This document shows positions 1 through 7,367 of a stretch of DNA of 64,000 nucleotides, piece by piece. Made by a program: the position numbers and the translations under genes. This stretch comes from JAFDVN01 sp035758545 (lineage in GTDB: Bacteria; Acidobacteriota; Holophagae; Holophagales; Holophagaceae), in NCBI GenBank assembly GCA_035758545.1, contig DASTWQ010000073.1, forward strand, positions 1-64,000. Reading direction: 5' to 3'. Under the pieces are notes generated by a model. That model was not told the DNA's origin and ran no database searches. It worked only from the letters and a program-made list of their open reading frames with translations. Numbering within the stretch: position 1 is the first letter of the stretch; every line of letters begins with the position of its first letter.

Positions 1-1368
1 CAGCTGGGCGGGGGTGTGGATGTCGCTCCAGGTGTCCAGGGCGTAGCGGAACCGGGGATCGAAGCGGAGGCGGTGGGTGCCCGGCTTCGGGGTGAGCAGG
101 GTCATCCCGGCGTTGGGCGCCTTGCCCAGGTCCGCCCGGTAGGCGTCGAGGCCGATGGGGCTGCGGGCGTCCGCGGCGAAATAGACGTGCTTGCCCTGCT
201 CATCCACACCGAAGAGTTCGCGCACGTCCCAGTCGCCGGCCGTGATCGCGCCCATCAGGGTGCCGTCCGGAGCGTAGCGATAGAGGTGGTGGTGGCCGGT
301 GCGGTCGGACTGCCAGAGGAAGCTGCCGTCCTTCAGGAAGAGCGGAAGGCTGGTGTGCTCCGTGTCCACCCAGGCCTTCGTCTGCTCGTGGATGAGGACC
401 TTCGAGGCATACCCGTTGTCGGCGCCCCCATAGGTGCGCAGGTCCAGCCAGGTCTGGATGCGGTTCATCCAGGCGGCCATCAGCTGGCCCTTCGGCGTCC
501 AGTCCACCCGCACGATGAGGGTCTCGGCACCGTTGTAGGGATCCGGGGTCCAGGTGGTGCGGCCCGACAGGTCCACCACGCCGAGCCGGGCGACGGGGTT
601 CGGATCGCCGGCCTTGGGGTAGCGGGCCTGCAGCAGCTTCTGGGAGAAGGCCCGGTCGTCGGCGAGGGTGTAGACGGGGACCTTCGACTCGTCGAGGCTC
701 AGGTAGGCGAGCTTGCTGGAGTCCGGCGCCCACCAGAAGCCCTTGAAGTCGCCGCGGCCGTAGACCTCTTCCTGGTAGACCCAGTCCAGGCGGCCGTTCA
801 GGTGGGTCTCGTCGCCGCCGGTGGTGAGCCGCGTCTCCTTGGCGTCGGCGGTGGTCACGACGTAGAGGTCGCTGCCGCGGAGGAAGGCCACCTTGGCGCC
901 GTCGGGGCTGAAGGTGGGCTCGATCTCCTCGCCGGGGGCCATCGTGAGGCGCCGGGCCTGGACCGTCGCCAGGTCCACCAGATAGAGGTCGTCCGCGACG
1001 CTCAGCACGAAGGCGGACCGGGTCGCGTTCCAGCGGAACTGGCCGGAGCCCAGGGCCGCGAGGGCGGCCTTCTCGTCCGCGCCCGCCGCCACCAGGGCGG
1101 CCTTCAGCCTGCCGGCGTCGAAGAGGGGGGTCCGCTTCCAGGTCTTCGGATCCACCTTCTGGAAGGCGATGCCGTCCTTGCCGCGCTCCGTGGCTACCAG
1201 CGTGCCATCCGACGCCCAGGTGAGCTTGGCCTTGGGCATGCCCACGTAGGCGACCTTCGTCCCGGGGCGGAAGAGCGAATCCACCGACAGCGGCGCCGCC
1301 GCCTCCTGGGCCCCGAGGGCCGGTGCGAGGAGGACCGCCGAGGCGATCAGGGACAGGGCGCGGCGCAT
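1..1368 (-). CDS. Dipeptidyl-peptidase IV-like S9 serine peptidase, N-terminal part (runs off the left edge)
   Basis: Secreted or periplasmic prolyl oligopeptidase-family enzyme that would remove dipeptides from peptide N-termini. The gene starts at 1368 and reads leftward, and only the first 456 codons are present. Residues 1-22 form a signal peptide (hydrophobic core SLIASAVLLAPALGA). The rest is beta-propeller with repeated blade strings such as PTFSPDGAKVAF and WWAPDSSKLAYL. The stretch DWVYQEEVYGR carries the double-glutamate motif that anchors the substrate N-terminus in DPP-IV, which favours DPP-IV over plain oligopeptidase. The catalytic alpha/beta-hydrolase domain lies outside the window. 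It follows pepQ on the same strand, separated by a hairpin, so proline-peptide breakdown is a plausible shared theme. Confidence 0.9.
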   Translation of the reverse strand, partial: MRRALSLIASAVLLAPALGAQEAAAPLSVDSLFRPGTKVAYVGMPKAKLTWASDGTLVATERGKDGIAFQKVDPKTWKRTPLFDAGRLKAALVAAGADEKAALAALGSGQFRWNATRSAFVLSVADDLYLVDLATVQARRLTMAPGEEIEPTFSPDGAKVAFLRGSDLYVVTTADAKETRLTTGGDETHLNGRLDWVYQEEVYGRGDFKGFWWAPDSSKLAYLSLDESKVPVYTLADDRAFSQKLLQARYPKAGDPNPVARLGVVDLSGRTTWTPDPYNGAETLIVRVDWTPKGQLMAAWMNRIQTWLDLRTYGGADNGYASKVLIHEQTKAWVDTEHTSLPLFLKDGSFLWQSDRTGHHHLYRYAPDGTLMGAITAGDWDVRELFGVDEQGKHVYFAADARSPIGLDAYRADLGKAPNAGMTLLTPKPGTHRLRFDPRFRYALDTWSDIHTPAQL

Positions 1369-1399
1369 GGAGCCTCCGGAAGTCCCCCTTGTATATCGC

Positions 1400-1429
1400 G
1401 AAACGAGGCCTTGTCGAAGGCCTCGTTTC
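1400..1429 (-). terminator. Hairpin between pepQ and the DPP-IV-like gene
   Basis: A perfect 13-bp stem (GAAACGAGGCCTT and its complement) with a 4-base loop lies just past the pepQ stop codon on the minus strand. There is no long T-run, only GTTTC at the base, so termination may be partial. It probably separates or attenuates transcription from pepQ into the DPP-IV-like gene. Confidence 0.55.
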
Positions 1430-1448
1430 AGACGGTCCTTTCCAAGGC

Positions 1449-2777
1449 CTAGTGCGGCAGCTTCTCCCGGGTCAGGTTCCGGGCGCCGGTGGCGGTCACC
1501 ACCAGGTTGTCCTCGATCCGGATGCCGCCGAAGGGGGTCAGGGCGTCGATGAGCTTCCAGTCGAAGGCGCCGGCGGCGGGGCTCTCCCGCAGGGGCTTCA
1601 GGAGCATGGGGATGAAGTAGAGGCCGGGCTCCACGGTGAAGACCTGGCCCTCCTCGATGACGCGGGTGGTGCGGAGGAAGGGGTGCTCGGGCGGGGGCGG
1701 CAGGAACTCGCCGTCGGGGCCCAGCTGCTTGCCGGCCACGTCGTGGACCTGGAGGCCCAGGTGGTGGCCCAGGCCGTGGGGGAAGAAGGCCCGGGACCAG
1801 CCCTTCGCGACGGCCTCCTCGGGGCTGCCCTTGAGGATGCCCTGCTCCTTGAGGAGCCCGGCGACGCGGGTGTGGGCGCCCTGGTGGAAGTCGCCGTAGT
1901 GGAGGCCGGGCTTCACCTCGGCGCAGAGGGCGAGCTGGAGCTTCTCCATGCCCTGGATCAGGGCCGCGAAGCGGGCGTCGCAGTGGGGCGCCGCGTGGGT
2001 GCGGGTGATGTCCGAGCCGTAGCCCAGGTGCTTGGCGCCGGCGTCCAGCAGCAGGGTCGCGCCCTTGCGGACGTGGGGCCGCTTGCCCTCGTAGTGGAGG
2101 ATGGCGCCCTTCTCGTTGAGGCCCACGATGGTGCCATAGGGCAGGTCGGCGTCCGTGCAGCCCACCGCCCGTACGAAGGCCTGGTGGATCTCCAGTTCCG
2201 ACGCGCCGGCGAGGAAGGCCTCCTTGGCGGCCTTGTGGCCGAGGGCGCCCAGGCGGGTGGCCTCCTCCAGGCAGGCGACCTCGTAGGGCGTCTTGGTGCT
2301 GCGGAGCCAGTCCAGGTGGTGGGTGAGCTTGGAGGGATTCACGGAGAGGCCCGCGGCCTCCGCCCGGTCCGTCTCGTTGCCCAGGTAGGCGGCGCCGGGC
2401 AGGGCGCCTACCGCCTGCCACACCGCGTCGAGGGTGCCGGCCTCCACCAGCTCGAAGCCCTCGGCCCAGAAGGGCGTGCCGCCCCAGATCTGCTCCAGGG
2501 GCAGCTGCTCGTACCAGAAGTCCTCCGGCGCGTAGCGGATGAGCTTCGGCTTCTGCCCGGGCCGGATGACGAGCGCGTGGTGCGGCCCCGCGAGGGGGCA
2601 CCAGTGGGCGAAGTGGGGCACGGCCCGGAAGGGCGCGTCCTGATCGTCCGCGAAGAAGGTGTAGGGCGCCCCGCTGCTGATGACCAGCGCAGGGAAGCCC
2701 GTGCGCGCCAGGGCCTCCTCCACCGTGCGCTGCCGCGCGGCGAGGTGGTCGCGGAAGAGGGGGGCGAGATCAGTCAT
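1449..2777 (-). CDS. pepQ: Xaa-Pro dipeptidase (prolidase), M24 family
   Basis: Cytoplasmic metallopeptidase that splits dipeptides with proline at the second position. The 442 residues match the usual length of PepQ (about 443). The pita-bread metal ligands are visible: D245 in LLLDAG, D256 in GSDITRT, H334 in FFPHGLGHH, E383 in TVEPGLYF and E422 in GIRIEDN. The C-terminal GGIRIEDNLVV block is typical of the family. The start codon directly abuts a dispersed repeat, so its leader is repeat DNA; GGTGA within the repeat, four bases before the ATG, may serve as ribosome binding site. It lies downstream of mqnA and the GxxExxY gene on the same strand. Confidence 0.95.
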   Translation of the reverse strand: MTDLAPLFRDHLAARQRTVEEALARTGFPALVISSGAPYTFFADDQDAPFRAVPHFAHWCPLAGPHHALVIRPGQKPKLIRYAPEDFWYEQLPLEQIWGGTPFWAEGFELVEAGTLDAVWQAVGALPGAAYLGNETDRAEAAGLSVNPSKLTHHLDWLRSTKTPYEVACLEEATRLGALGHKAAKEAFLAGASELEIHQAFVRAVGCTDADLPYGTIVGLNEKGAILHYEGKRPHVRKGATLLLDAGAKHLGYGSDITRTHAAPHCDARFAALIQGMEKLQLALCAEVKPGLHYGDFHQGAHTRVAGLLKEQGILKGSPEEAVAKGWSRAFFPHGLGHHLGLQVHDVAGKQLGPDGEFLPPPPEHPFLRTTRVIEEGQVFTVEPGLYFIPMLLKPLRESPAAGAFDWKLIDALTPFGGIRIEDNLVVTATGARNLTREKLPH

Positions 2778-2809
2778 GGTTCACCGCAGAGGCGCAGAGG
2801 ACGCGGAGG
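2778..2809 (+). repeat. Dispersed repeat family A, copy a (left arm of unit 1)
   Basis: 32 bases beginning GGTTCACCGC and containing AGAGGCGCAGAGGACGC. It agrees with the inverted copy at 3199-3230 in 28 of 32 positions. The left end touches the pepQ start codon and the right end lies six bases from the GxxExxY stop codon. Confidence 0.85.
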
Positions 2810-2815
2810 CAAGGG

Positions 2816-3232
2816 CTAGTCCGGATGGTTCAGGACCACCCGTTTTATACCCTGCTTGAGCAGGGGCGCGTTGAAGTTGATGAGCAGGCCGAGGCTGTGG
2901 CCGGAAAGCCGGAGGTAGGTCAGGACTTGGGCTTCGTGGATCGCCTGCAAACTTTCGACGGATTTCAGCTCGAGGACGACCTTGCCTGCCACGACGAAGT
3001 CCAGGCGGTAGTTCGCGTCCAGGGCCCGGCTCTTGTAGGTCACTGGGAGGTGGACTTCCCGCTCGAAGGGCAGACCGGATTCTTCCAGCTCGAAGGCCAG
3101 GCAAGTCTGGTAAGCCGACTCCAGCAGCCCCGGGCCGAGCTGCCGATGGACCTCGATGCAGAGCCCAAGGACCCGCTCCGTGAGGTCGTTGAAGTCGACC
3201 CCTGCGTCCTCCGCGCCTCCGCGGTGAACCAT
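2816..3232 (-). CDS. GxxExxY family protein, PD-(D/E)XK nuclease-like fold
   Basis: Protein of 138 residues; the family name comes from the G35-L-L-E38-S-A-Y41 motif seen here. A nuclease-like core is readable: D78 in YRLDFVV, then E88-L-K90 in VVLELKSV, matching the D...ExK pattern of PD-(D/E)XK enzymes. The biochemical role of the family is not established to my knowledge; nuclease activity is inference from the motif. The start is the ATG that overlaps the mqnA stop as TGATG, so it is probably translationally coupled. The first 11 residues (MVHRGGAEDAG) are encoded by the dispersed repeat itself. Inverted copies of that repeat bound the gene, suggesting a small mobile unit inserted between mqnA and pepQ. 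Confidence 0.85.
   Translation of the reverse strand: MVHRGGAEDAGVDFNDLTERVLGLCIEVHRQLGPGLLESAYQTCLAFELEESGLPFEREVHLPVTYKSRALDANYRLDFVVAGKVVLELKSVESLQAIHEAQVLTYLRLSGHSLGLLINFNAPLLKQGIKRVVLNHPD
3199..3230 (-). repeat. Dispersed repeat family A, copy b (right arm of unit 1)
   Basis: Inverted copy of the 32-base repeat at 2778-2809. Read on the minus strand it begins immediately after the TGAT of the mqnA stop/GxxExxY start overlap, and it encodes the N-terminus of the GxxExxY protein. Confidence 0.85.
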
Positions 3233-4056
3233 CAGAGGAATCTCAGGTCCTTCGCCTCGGGGGCGAAGCCGTGGCGGATGGCCTTCTCGTAGAAGAGGGC
3301 GAGGCTCTGGCGCTCGGACTCGCCCAGGGCGTAGCTGAGGTTGATGGTGAGGTACTCCTCCAGCTCCAGCCGGGTCCAGCCGATGCTGCGGCGGGCCTCG
3401 TCCACGATCTGGGGCAGGGCGGCCCGGCCCAGCTCGTAGCTCCGGTGGAAGAAGGGCACCACGCCGCCGGGGATGGGGCCGTCGGGCCCCTCCAGGGCGG
3501 GGGCGTCGTTCCGGACGCACCACAGGGCGAAGACGAAGGGCAGGCCCGTCCAGCTGTGCCACTCCTCGGCGAGGTCGAGGACGAAGAGGCCCTCCTTGGG
3601 GGCCCGCATGGCGCTGTCGCCGATCATGAGGGCGGCATCGCAGGCCTGGAGCATGGCGCCCAGGTCCGGCCCCATGTCCTGGACCGCCGGGCTGGCGCCG
3701 TAGCGCTCCCGCAGGAGGAGCTGGCCCAGCACCACGGAGGTGCGGGAGCTGGTGTCGAGGGCGAGGCTCTTGATCTCCTCCGGCGGCACCTTGGAGAGGA
3801 TCATCACGCTCCGCACCCGCTTGGGCGAGGCGATGCAGAGCCCCGGCACGATGGAGAGGTCCGGGATGCGCAGGTACTCGATGGAGCTGATGAGCCCCGC
3901 GTCCACTTCGCCTTCCCGCAGCCGGTCCGCGCAGACGCTCGGGTAGTGGAACTTCAGGTGGAAGTGCTCCCACCCGAGCCCGTGCTTGAAACCGTGGTTC
4001 AGCGGCGCCGCATTCAGGTAGTCGATGATGGAGAGGCGGAACGGACGCGCGGCCAT
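3232..4056 (-). CDS. mqnA: Menaquinone biosynthesis protein MqnA (chorismate dehydratase)
   Basis: Cytoplasmic enzyme of the futalosine route to menaquinone that converts chorismate to 3-enolpyruvoyl-benzoate. The 274-residue length fits the family. The N-terminal stretch RLSIIDYLNAAPLN corresponds to the conserved MqnA/MqnD start (xxIDYLNAxPL), and the two-lobed binding-protein-like fold shows as SSIEYLRIPDLSIVPGLCIAS followed by VMILSK. MqnD is the main alternative; the IDYLNA motif and length favour MqnA. I chose ATG 4056 because an upstream extension to 4200 would read low-complexity Arg/Pro sequence. The stop overlaps the next start (TGATG). No other mqn gene is in the window. Confidence 0.85.
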   Translation of the reverse strand: MAARPFRLSIIDYLNAAPLNHGFKHGLGWEHFHLKFHYPSVCADRLREGEVDAGLISSIEYLRIPDLSIVPGLCIASPKRVRSVMILSKVPPEEIKSLALDTSSRTSVVLGQLLLRERYGASPAVQDMGPDLGAMLQACDAALMIGDSAMRAPKEGLFVLDLAEEWHSWTGLPFVFALWCVRNDAPALEGPDGPIPGGVVPFFHRSYELGRAALPQIVDEARRSIGWTRLELEEYLTINLSYALGESERQSLALFYEKAIRHGFAPEAKDLRFL

Positions 4057-4103
4057 GGGACCAGTATGGCCCCGGTGTAGCCTGTCCCGGGAGGGTGATC
4101 GCC

Positions 4104-5099
4104 ATGAAGCTGACCCGGAGGTGGGGCATGGCGCTGCTGCTGGGCGCCGCGGTACTTCCGATCGGGTGCGGCCTATCCCAGAGGCGCAAGGACCAGGCAC
4201 TCGTCGATGCCATCAAGACGGGTTCCCCGGAACGGCTCCATCAGGCCCTCCTGTCCGGCGCGAATCCCCGCCAACGGTTCGGCCCGAAGCGGGAGACGCC
4301 CCTACTGCTCGCCATCGCATCCGAGGATGGGCGCAAGGCGGAGATCCCGGCGTTCCGGTCCATCGTCGAGGACCTGATCGCGTCAGGGGCTGATCCCTCC
4401 GTCCAGAATGACGAGGGCTGGGATGCCCTCGGGATGGCGGCCAGCGCCAGGGACGCGGTGCTTTGCGACCGTTTCTGCCGGATGGGATTGTCTCCGGTCG
4501 AGATTGAAGGGAAGGGCGTCTCCCCCCTGCATGTGGCCGCGCTCAATGATGATGTCGCCTCCCTGGAGTCGATGATTCCGTGGCTGAAGAACCGCCAGAT
4601 CGATACCGCGACCGCGAGCGGCCTGCGGGACACTCCGCTCTATCTGGCTTCCTTCAACGGGCTCGAGGGAGCGGCGACCTGCCTCCTTCGCGCAGGGGCG
4701 GATCCGAACCTCGTGAATTCGGCCGGTTTCACGCCTTTGATGGCGGCGTGCCTCCAGGGGAAGCCCCGAATCGCGTCTCTGCTCCTGGAGCATGGCGCTG
4801 AAGTCGATCGGCCCTATCGCAACGGCGCCACCGCGCTTTCCTTCGCCTGCCTGGACGGACGCCTCGACGTAGCGCAGCTGCTCCTGGCCCATGGCGCGGA
4901 TCCGAACCATCAGAACAAGGGAGGCGTCACCCCCATGATGGATGCCGCCATGAAGGGGCATCTCGAGGTGATCGAGGTGCTGAAGAAGGCGGGCGCCAAC
5001 CCGGCCCTTAAAAGTGGCAAGGGGCGCACCGCGGCGGATTATGAGCGGGAATGGAGGGCCTCCCGGTCCTCTTCTACGGGAGAGTCGATAGGCAGGTAG
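4104..5099 (+). CDS. Ankyrin-repeat protein, secreted or lipid-anchored
   Basis: 331 residues. Residues 1-22 form a signal sequence (LTRRWGMALLLGAAVLPIGC); C22 could be lipidated, but the lipobox LPIGC is imperfect. The rest consists of ankyrin-type helical repeats, clearest near the C-terminus: GFTPLMAACLQGK, SLLLEHGAEVD, GATALSFACLDGRLDVAQ, LLLAHGADPNHQNKGG and GHLEVIEVLKKAGANP. Ankyrin proteins bind other proteins and the partner here is unknown. ATG 4104 is preferred over GTG 4095 because CGGGAGG ends nine bases before it. A TAGCCT hexamer at 4078-4083 is a likely -10 element. The gene is divergent from mqnA. Confidence 0.85.
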   Translation: MKLTRRWGMALLLGAAVLPIGCGLSQRRKDQALVDAIKTGSPERLHQALLSGANPRQRFGPKRETPLLLAIASEDGRKAEIPAFRSIVEDLIASGADPSVQNDEGWDALGMAASARDAVLCDRFCRMGLSPVEIEGKGVSPLHVAALNDDVASLESMIPWLKNRQIDTATASGLRDTPLYLASFNGLEGAATCLLRAGADPNLVNSAGFTPLMAACLQGKPRIASLLLEHGAEVDRPYRNGATALSFACLDGRLDVAQLLLAHGADPNHQNKGGVTPMMDAAMKGHLEVIEVLKKAGANPALKSGKGRTAADYEREWRASRSSSTGESIGR

Positions 5100-5115
5100 G
5101 CTTGAGCGGGAAGCC

Positions 5116-5646
5116 ATGCCCGACCTGCCGCCGCTGCCGCCCCTGCACCGCCTGCCCTCGCCGGTGGGCCTGCTGGGCGCGGCCTTCAACGGGCAGGGCC
5201 GGCTCACCCAGCTCTGGCGGCTGCGGGAGGAGCGGGGTCCCTGGCCGCCGGAACCCGAGGGGCCGGAGCCCAGGGCCCTGGCCTTCCTGAAGCGCCAGCT
5301 GGCCTCCTACTTCGACGGCACCCTCCGCGACTTCAACATCCCCATGGAGCCGGCGGGCACCGACTTCCAGCTGCGGGTCTGGACGGAGCTCCAGCGCATC
5401 CCCTACGGCCAAGCCCTCAGCTACCTGGAGCTGGCCCGCCGCCTGGGCGACGAGAAATGCATCAGAGCCGCCGCCCGGGCCAACGGAGCCAACCCCATCT
5501 CCATCCTCATCCCCTGCCACCGGGTCATCGGCAGCGACGGCAGCCTCACCGGCTACGGCGGCGGCCTCGACATGAAGGAGCACCTGCTCCGATTGGAGGG
5601 CATCCTCCCCAAGCCCGACGGCGTGCAGCCGGGGCTGTTCGACTAG
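5116..5646 (+). CDS. ogt: Methylated-DNA--protein-cysteine methyltransferase (O6-alkylguanine repair)
   Basis: Suicide DNA repair protein that moves the alkyl group from O6-alkylguanine to its own cysteine. 176 residues. The active-site block ILIPCHRVIGSDGSLTGY places the acceptor at C134, and the DNA-binding helix-turn-helix precedes it (VWTELQRIPYGQALSY ... AARANGANPI). The C-terminal GGLDMKEHLLRLEG is standard. The short N-terminal domain is Ogt-like; the Ada regulatory domain is absent. The TAG stop runs directly into a family A repeat. Confidence 0.95.
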   Translation: MPDLPPLPPLHRLPSPVGLLGAAFNGQGRLTQLWRLREERGPWPPEPEGPEPRALAFLKRQLASYFDGTLRDFNIPMEPAGTDFQLRVWTELQRIPYGQALSYLELARRLGDEKCIRAAARANGANPISILIPCHRVIGSDGSLTGYGGGLDMKEHLLRLEGILPKPDGVQPGLFD

Positions 5647-5677
5647 GTTCACCGCAGAGGCGCGGAGGACGCTGAGG
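5646..5677 (+). repeat. Dispersed repeat family A, copy c
   Basis: Starts GGTTCACCGC at the last base of the ogt stop codon and continues AGAGGCGCGGAGGACGC. It differs from copy a at only two of the first 28 bases. Confidence 0.85.
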
Positions 5678-5744
5678 AGCGCCGACCCACCATGTCCTGG
5701 GCCCGCCGCGACGCGGCGGCCTTCACGCCTTGCGTGAAGGTGGA

Positions 5745-5798
5745 GGAAGGGAGCGAGGGGATTCCGCGCGCCTACGCGGAATCCCCTCGTTCCCTTCC
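5745..5798. repeat. Long hairpin inside unit 2
   Basis: 24-base arms (left GGAAGGGAGCGAGGGGATTC plus CGCG) with a 6-base loop CGCCTA. 23 of 24 positions pair by Watson-Crick rules and the remaining one can form G-U. It could act as a bidirectional terminator for the converging genes or as the folded core of the repeat unit. No T-run follows on either strand. Confidence 0.8.
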
Positions 5799-5828
5799 TC
5801 CCAGCCCGGGCCGGGATAGGTCTCGCCC

Positions 5829-5857
5829 CCTTCGTGTCTTGGTGTCTTGGTGGTGAA
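5829..5857 (-). repeat. Companion repeat TTCACCACCAAGACACC
   Basis: On the minus strand, TTCACCACCAAGACACC followed by AAGACACGAAGG directly succeeds copy d, separated by AAAAGC. It has a 9-base internal periodicity (CAAGACAC repeated) and shares the TTCACC opening with family A. Confidence 0.7.
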
Positions 5858-5861
5858 GCTT

Positions 5862-5892
5862 TTCTCCGCGTCCTCCGCGCCTCTGCGGTGAA
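5862..5892 (-). repeat. Dispersed repeat family A, copy d
   Basis: Minus-strand copy beginning TTCACCGCAGAGGCGCGGAG right at the stop codon of the downstream PLP-protein gene. Its opening is GATTC rather than GGTTC. Confidence 0.85.
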
Positions 5893-6558
5893 TCAGCCCC
5901 GCTCGCCGAAGAAGGCGGTGCCGATCCGCACCTGGTCGCTGCCGGCGGCGATGGCGGCCTCCAGGTCGCCGCTCATGCCCATGCTGAGGCGCAGGGGCCG
6001 GCCCAGGCGCTGCTGGAGCTCCGCCCGCAGCCGGGCCAGGCGGGGGAAGGCCTCCGGCGCATTCGGGGGCGGGAGGGCCATCAGGCCCCTCAGCTCCAGC
6101 CGGGGCGAGGCCAGGATCGCGTCCGCCAGGGCCGGCAGCTCCGCCTCGGCGCAGCCGCCCACCTTGGTGGCCTCGTCCCAGAGGTCCACCTGGATCCAGA
6201 CGCCGCGGCGCAGGTCCAGCTCCTCCGCGAGCCGCCCGAGCCGCTGGGCCAGCTCGATGCGGTCCACGGTCTGGAGCTCCGCGAAGGCCTGGAGGGCGGC
6301 CTTGGCCTTGTTCCGCTGCAGGGGACCCAGGAGCGTGAAGGCCAGGTCCGGCCGCGCCGCGGCCTTGGCGGCGCCCTCCTGGACGTAGTTCTCGCCGAAG
6401 CGCGTGAACCCGAGGGCCGCGGCCTCCTCGATGAGGGCGAGGGGCTGGCGCTTGGAGACCGGCAGCAGCTCGACGGTCCCGGGATCTCGCCCTGCGGCCT
6501 CGCAGGCCCGGGCGATGCGGTCCTGGACGGCGGCGATGCGGTCCCGCAGGCCGGTCAC
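5893..6558 (-). CDS. YggS/PROSC-family PLP homeostasis protein
   Basis: Cytoplasmic PLP-binding protein of the alanine-racemase-like fold that controls the free pyridoxal-phosphate and amino-acid balance; no catalytic reaction is known. 221 residues, the usual size. The cofactor lysine is K36 in LLPVSKRQP, followed by GFTRFGENYVQE, LLGPLQRNKAK and the phosphate-binding GMSGDLEAAIAAGSDQVRIG. The family normally has WHFIGxLQxNK; here it reads FTLLGPLQRNK, which is slightly divergent. The start overlaps the stop of the upstream zinc-ribbon gene by four bases (ATGA), so the two are one operon. The stop codon abuts repeat copy d. Confidence 0.93.
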   Translation of the reverse strand: MTGLRDRIAAVQDRIARACEAAGRDPGTVELLPVSKRQPLALIEEAAALGFTRFGENYVQEGAAKAAARPDLAFTLLGPLQRNKAKAALQAFAELQTVDRIELAQRLGRLAEELDLRRGVWIQVDLWDEATKVGGCAEAELPALADAILASPRLELRGLMALPPPNAPEAFPRLARLRAELQQRLGRPLRLSMGMSGDLEAAIAAGSDQVRIGTAFFGERG

Positions 6559-7253
6559 GGCACGAAGAGGTAGCGCTGGCAGGACTCGCAGACGACCAGG
6601 TCCGCGGCCTCCCGCGTCTGGGTGATGATCTGGCTCCGGAGCTTGGTCCGGCAGCCGCCGCAGATGCCGTTCTCGATCGGGACGAGGACCCGGCCCTGCC
6701 GCTGCTGGATGAGCCGCTCCACGCGGGGCCTGAGGCCGGCGTCCAGCTGGGCCCAGAGCTCCGCGCGCTTCGTCTCCTGCTGGGCCTTCGCCAGCACCTG
6801 GTTCTCGTGGGCGGCCAGGAAGGCCGCATGGCCGGCCTCGAAGCGGGCCTGGGCCTCGGCGAGCTTCGGCTCCAGGATCTCCAGCTCCTTCCGCCGGATC
6901 GCCACCAGGGCATCCAGCTCCCGGAGGGGCTTGGCGGCGGCGGCGACCGCCCGCTCCTTCTCGCCCATGGCCTTCATGGCCTCGGCGAAGGGGATCTGCT
7001 GCTGCATGTCCTTGAGGTGGGCCCGGGTGCTGGTCTCGATCTTCTTGGCCTCGTCGTAGGCCGCCTGCAGCTGGGCCCGGGGCTTGTCCACCTGGACCAT
7101 GGCGGCCCGGACCTTGTCCACCTGGGCCTGGAGGGCCTTGGCCTCCGCTTCCGCCTGGGCCAGGTCGGGGGGGAAGGCCGTCAGATCCCGCTCGAGGGTG
7201 CGGAGCAGGTCCAGCGTGGCTTGAAGGGCTTGGAGGAGGGCAAGGCTGGACAT
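6555..7253 (-). CDS. C4-type zinc-ribbon protein with long coiled coil
   Basis: 232 residues. Residues 1-185 are almost entirely heptad-rich helix (Ala/Glu/Lys/Gln runs such as QAEAEAKALQAQVDKVRAAM), predicted to form an antiparallel coiled coil. The C-terminus has two CxxC pairs, GICGGCRTKL and VVCESCQRYL, making a zinc ribbon. Proteins of this architecture are widespread and annotated only as zinc-ribbon proteins; a nucleic-acid or translation-related role is suspected for relatives but not shown here. It is first in a two-gene operon with the YggS-like gene and divergent from groESL. Confidence 0.88.
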   Translation of the reverse strand: MSSLALLQALQATLDLLRTLERDLTAFPPDLAQAEAEAKALQAQVDKVRAAMVQVDKPRAQLQAAYDEAKKIETSTRAHLKDMQQQIPFAEAMKAMGEKERAVAAAAKPLRELDALVAIRRKELEILEPKLAEAQARFEAGHAAFLAAHENQVLAKAQQETKRAELWAQLDAGLRPRVERLIQQRQGRVLVPIENGICGGCRTKLRSQIITQTREAADLVVCESCQRYLFVP

Positions 7254-7367
7254 GCCTTGAGTTTAGGGAGTCCAGGAGCCACCGGCGAAGGCAAATATCT
7301 TAGCTTCCACTAAATAAAATATTAGTCAACAATACTAAGATTTTGACAACCATCCCAAAAACAGGAC

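Larger units (their letters stand above)
2778..3232. mobile_element. Candidate mobile unit 1: inverted repeats enclosing the GxxExxY gene
   Basis: About 455 bp consisting of one gene and two inverted 32-base arms, sitting exactly between the mqnA stop codon and the pepQ start codon. The outermost bases on both sides read ATGG/CCAT, so a 2-bp AT target duplication cannot be told from an extension of the inverted repeat. Mobility is inferred from this structure and from the gene-less unit at 5646-5892. Confidence 0.5.
5646..5892. mobile_element. Candidate non-autonomous unit 2: inverted family A repeats with hairpins, no gene
   Basis: A 247-bp spacer between convergent ogt and yggS-like genes. 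Copy c (+) starts at the ogt stop and copy d (-) starts at the stop of the PLP protein, so the unit begins and ends at stop codons. Inside are three palindromes: 5703-5719 (8-bp arms), 5721-5739 (8-bp arms) and 5745-5798 (24-bp arms). I see no credible coding sequence. This is the arrangement expected of a MITE-like derivative of unit 1, but the interior sequences do not match. Confidence 0.45.

Noticed and set aside
2816..4216. Long 466-residue version of the GxxExxY protein including the mqnA region
   Set aside because: The N-terminal 328 residues are out-of-frame mqnA; the ATG in the TGATG overlap gives the normal family length.
2778..5892. CRISPR-like array of GAGGCGC repeats
   Set aside because: Copies are few, inverted rather than direct and not regularly spaced; no cas gene is present.
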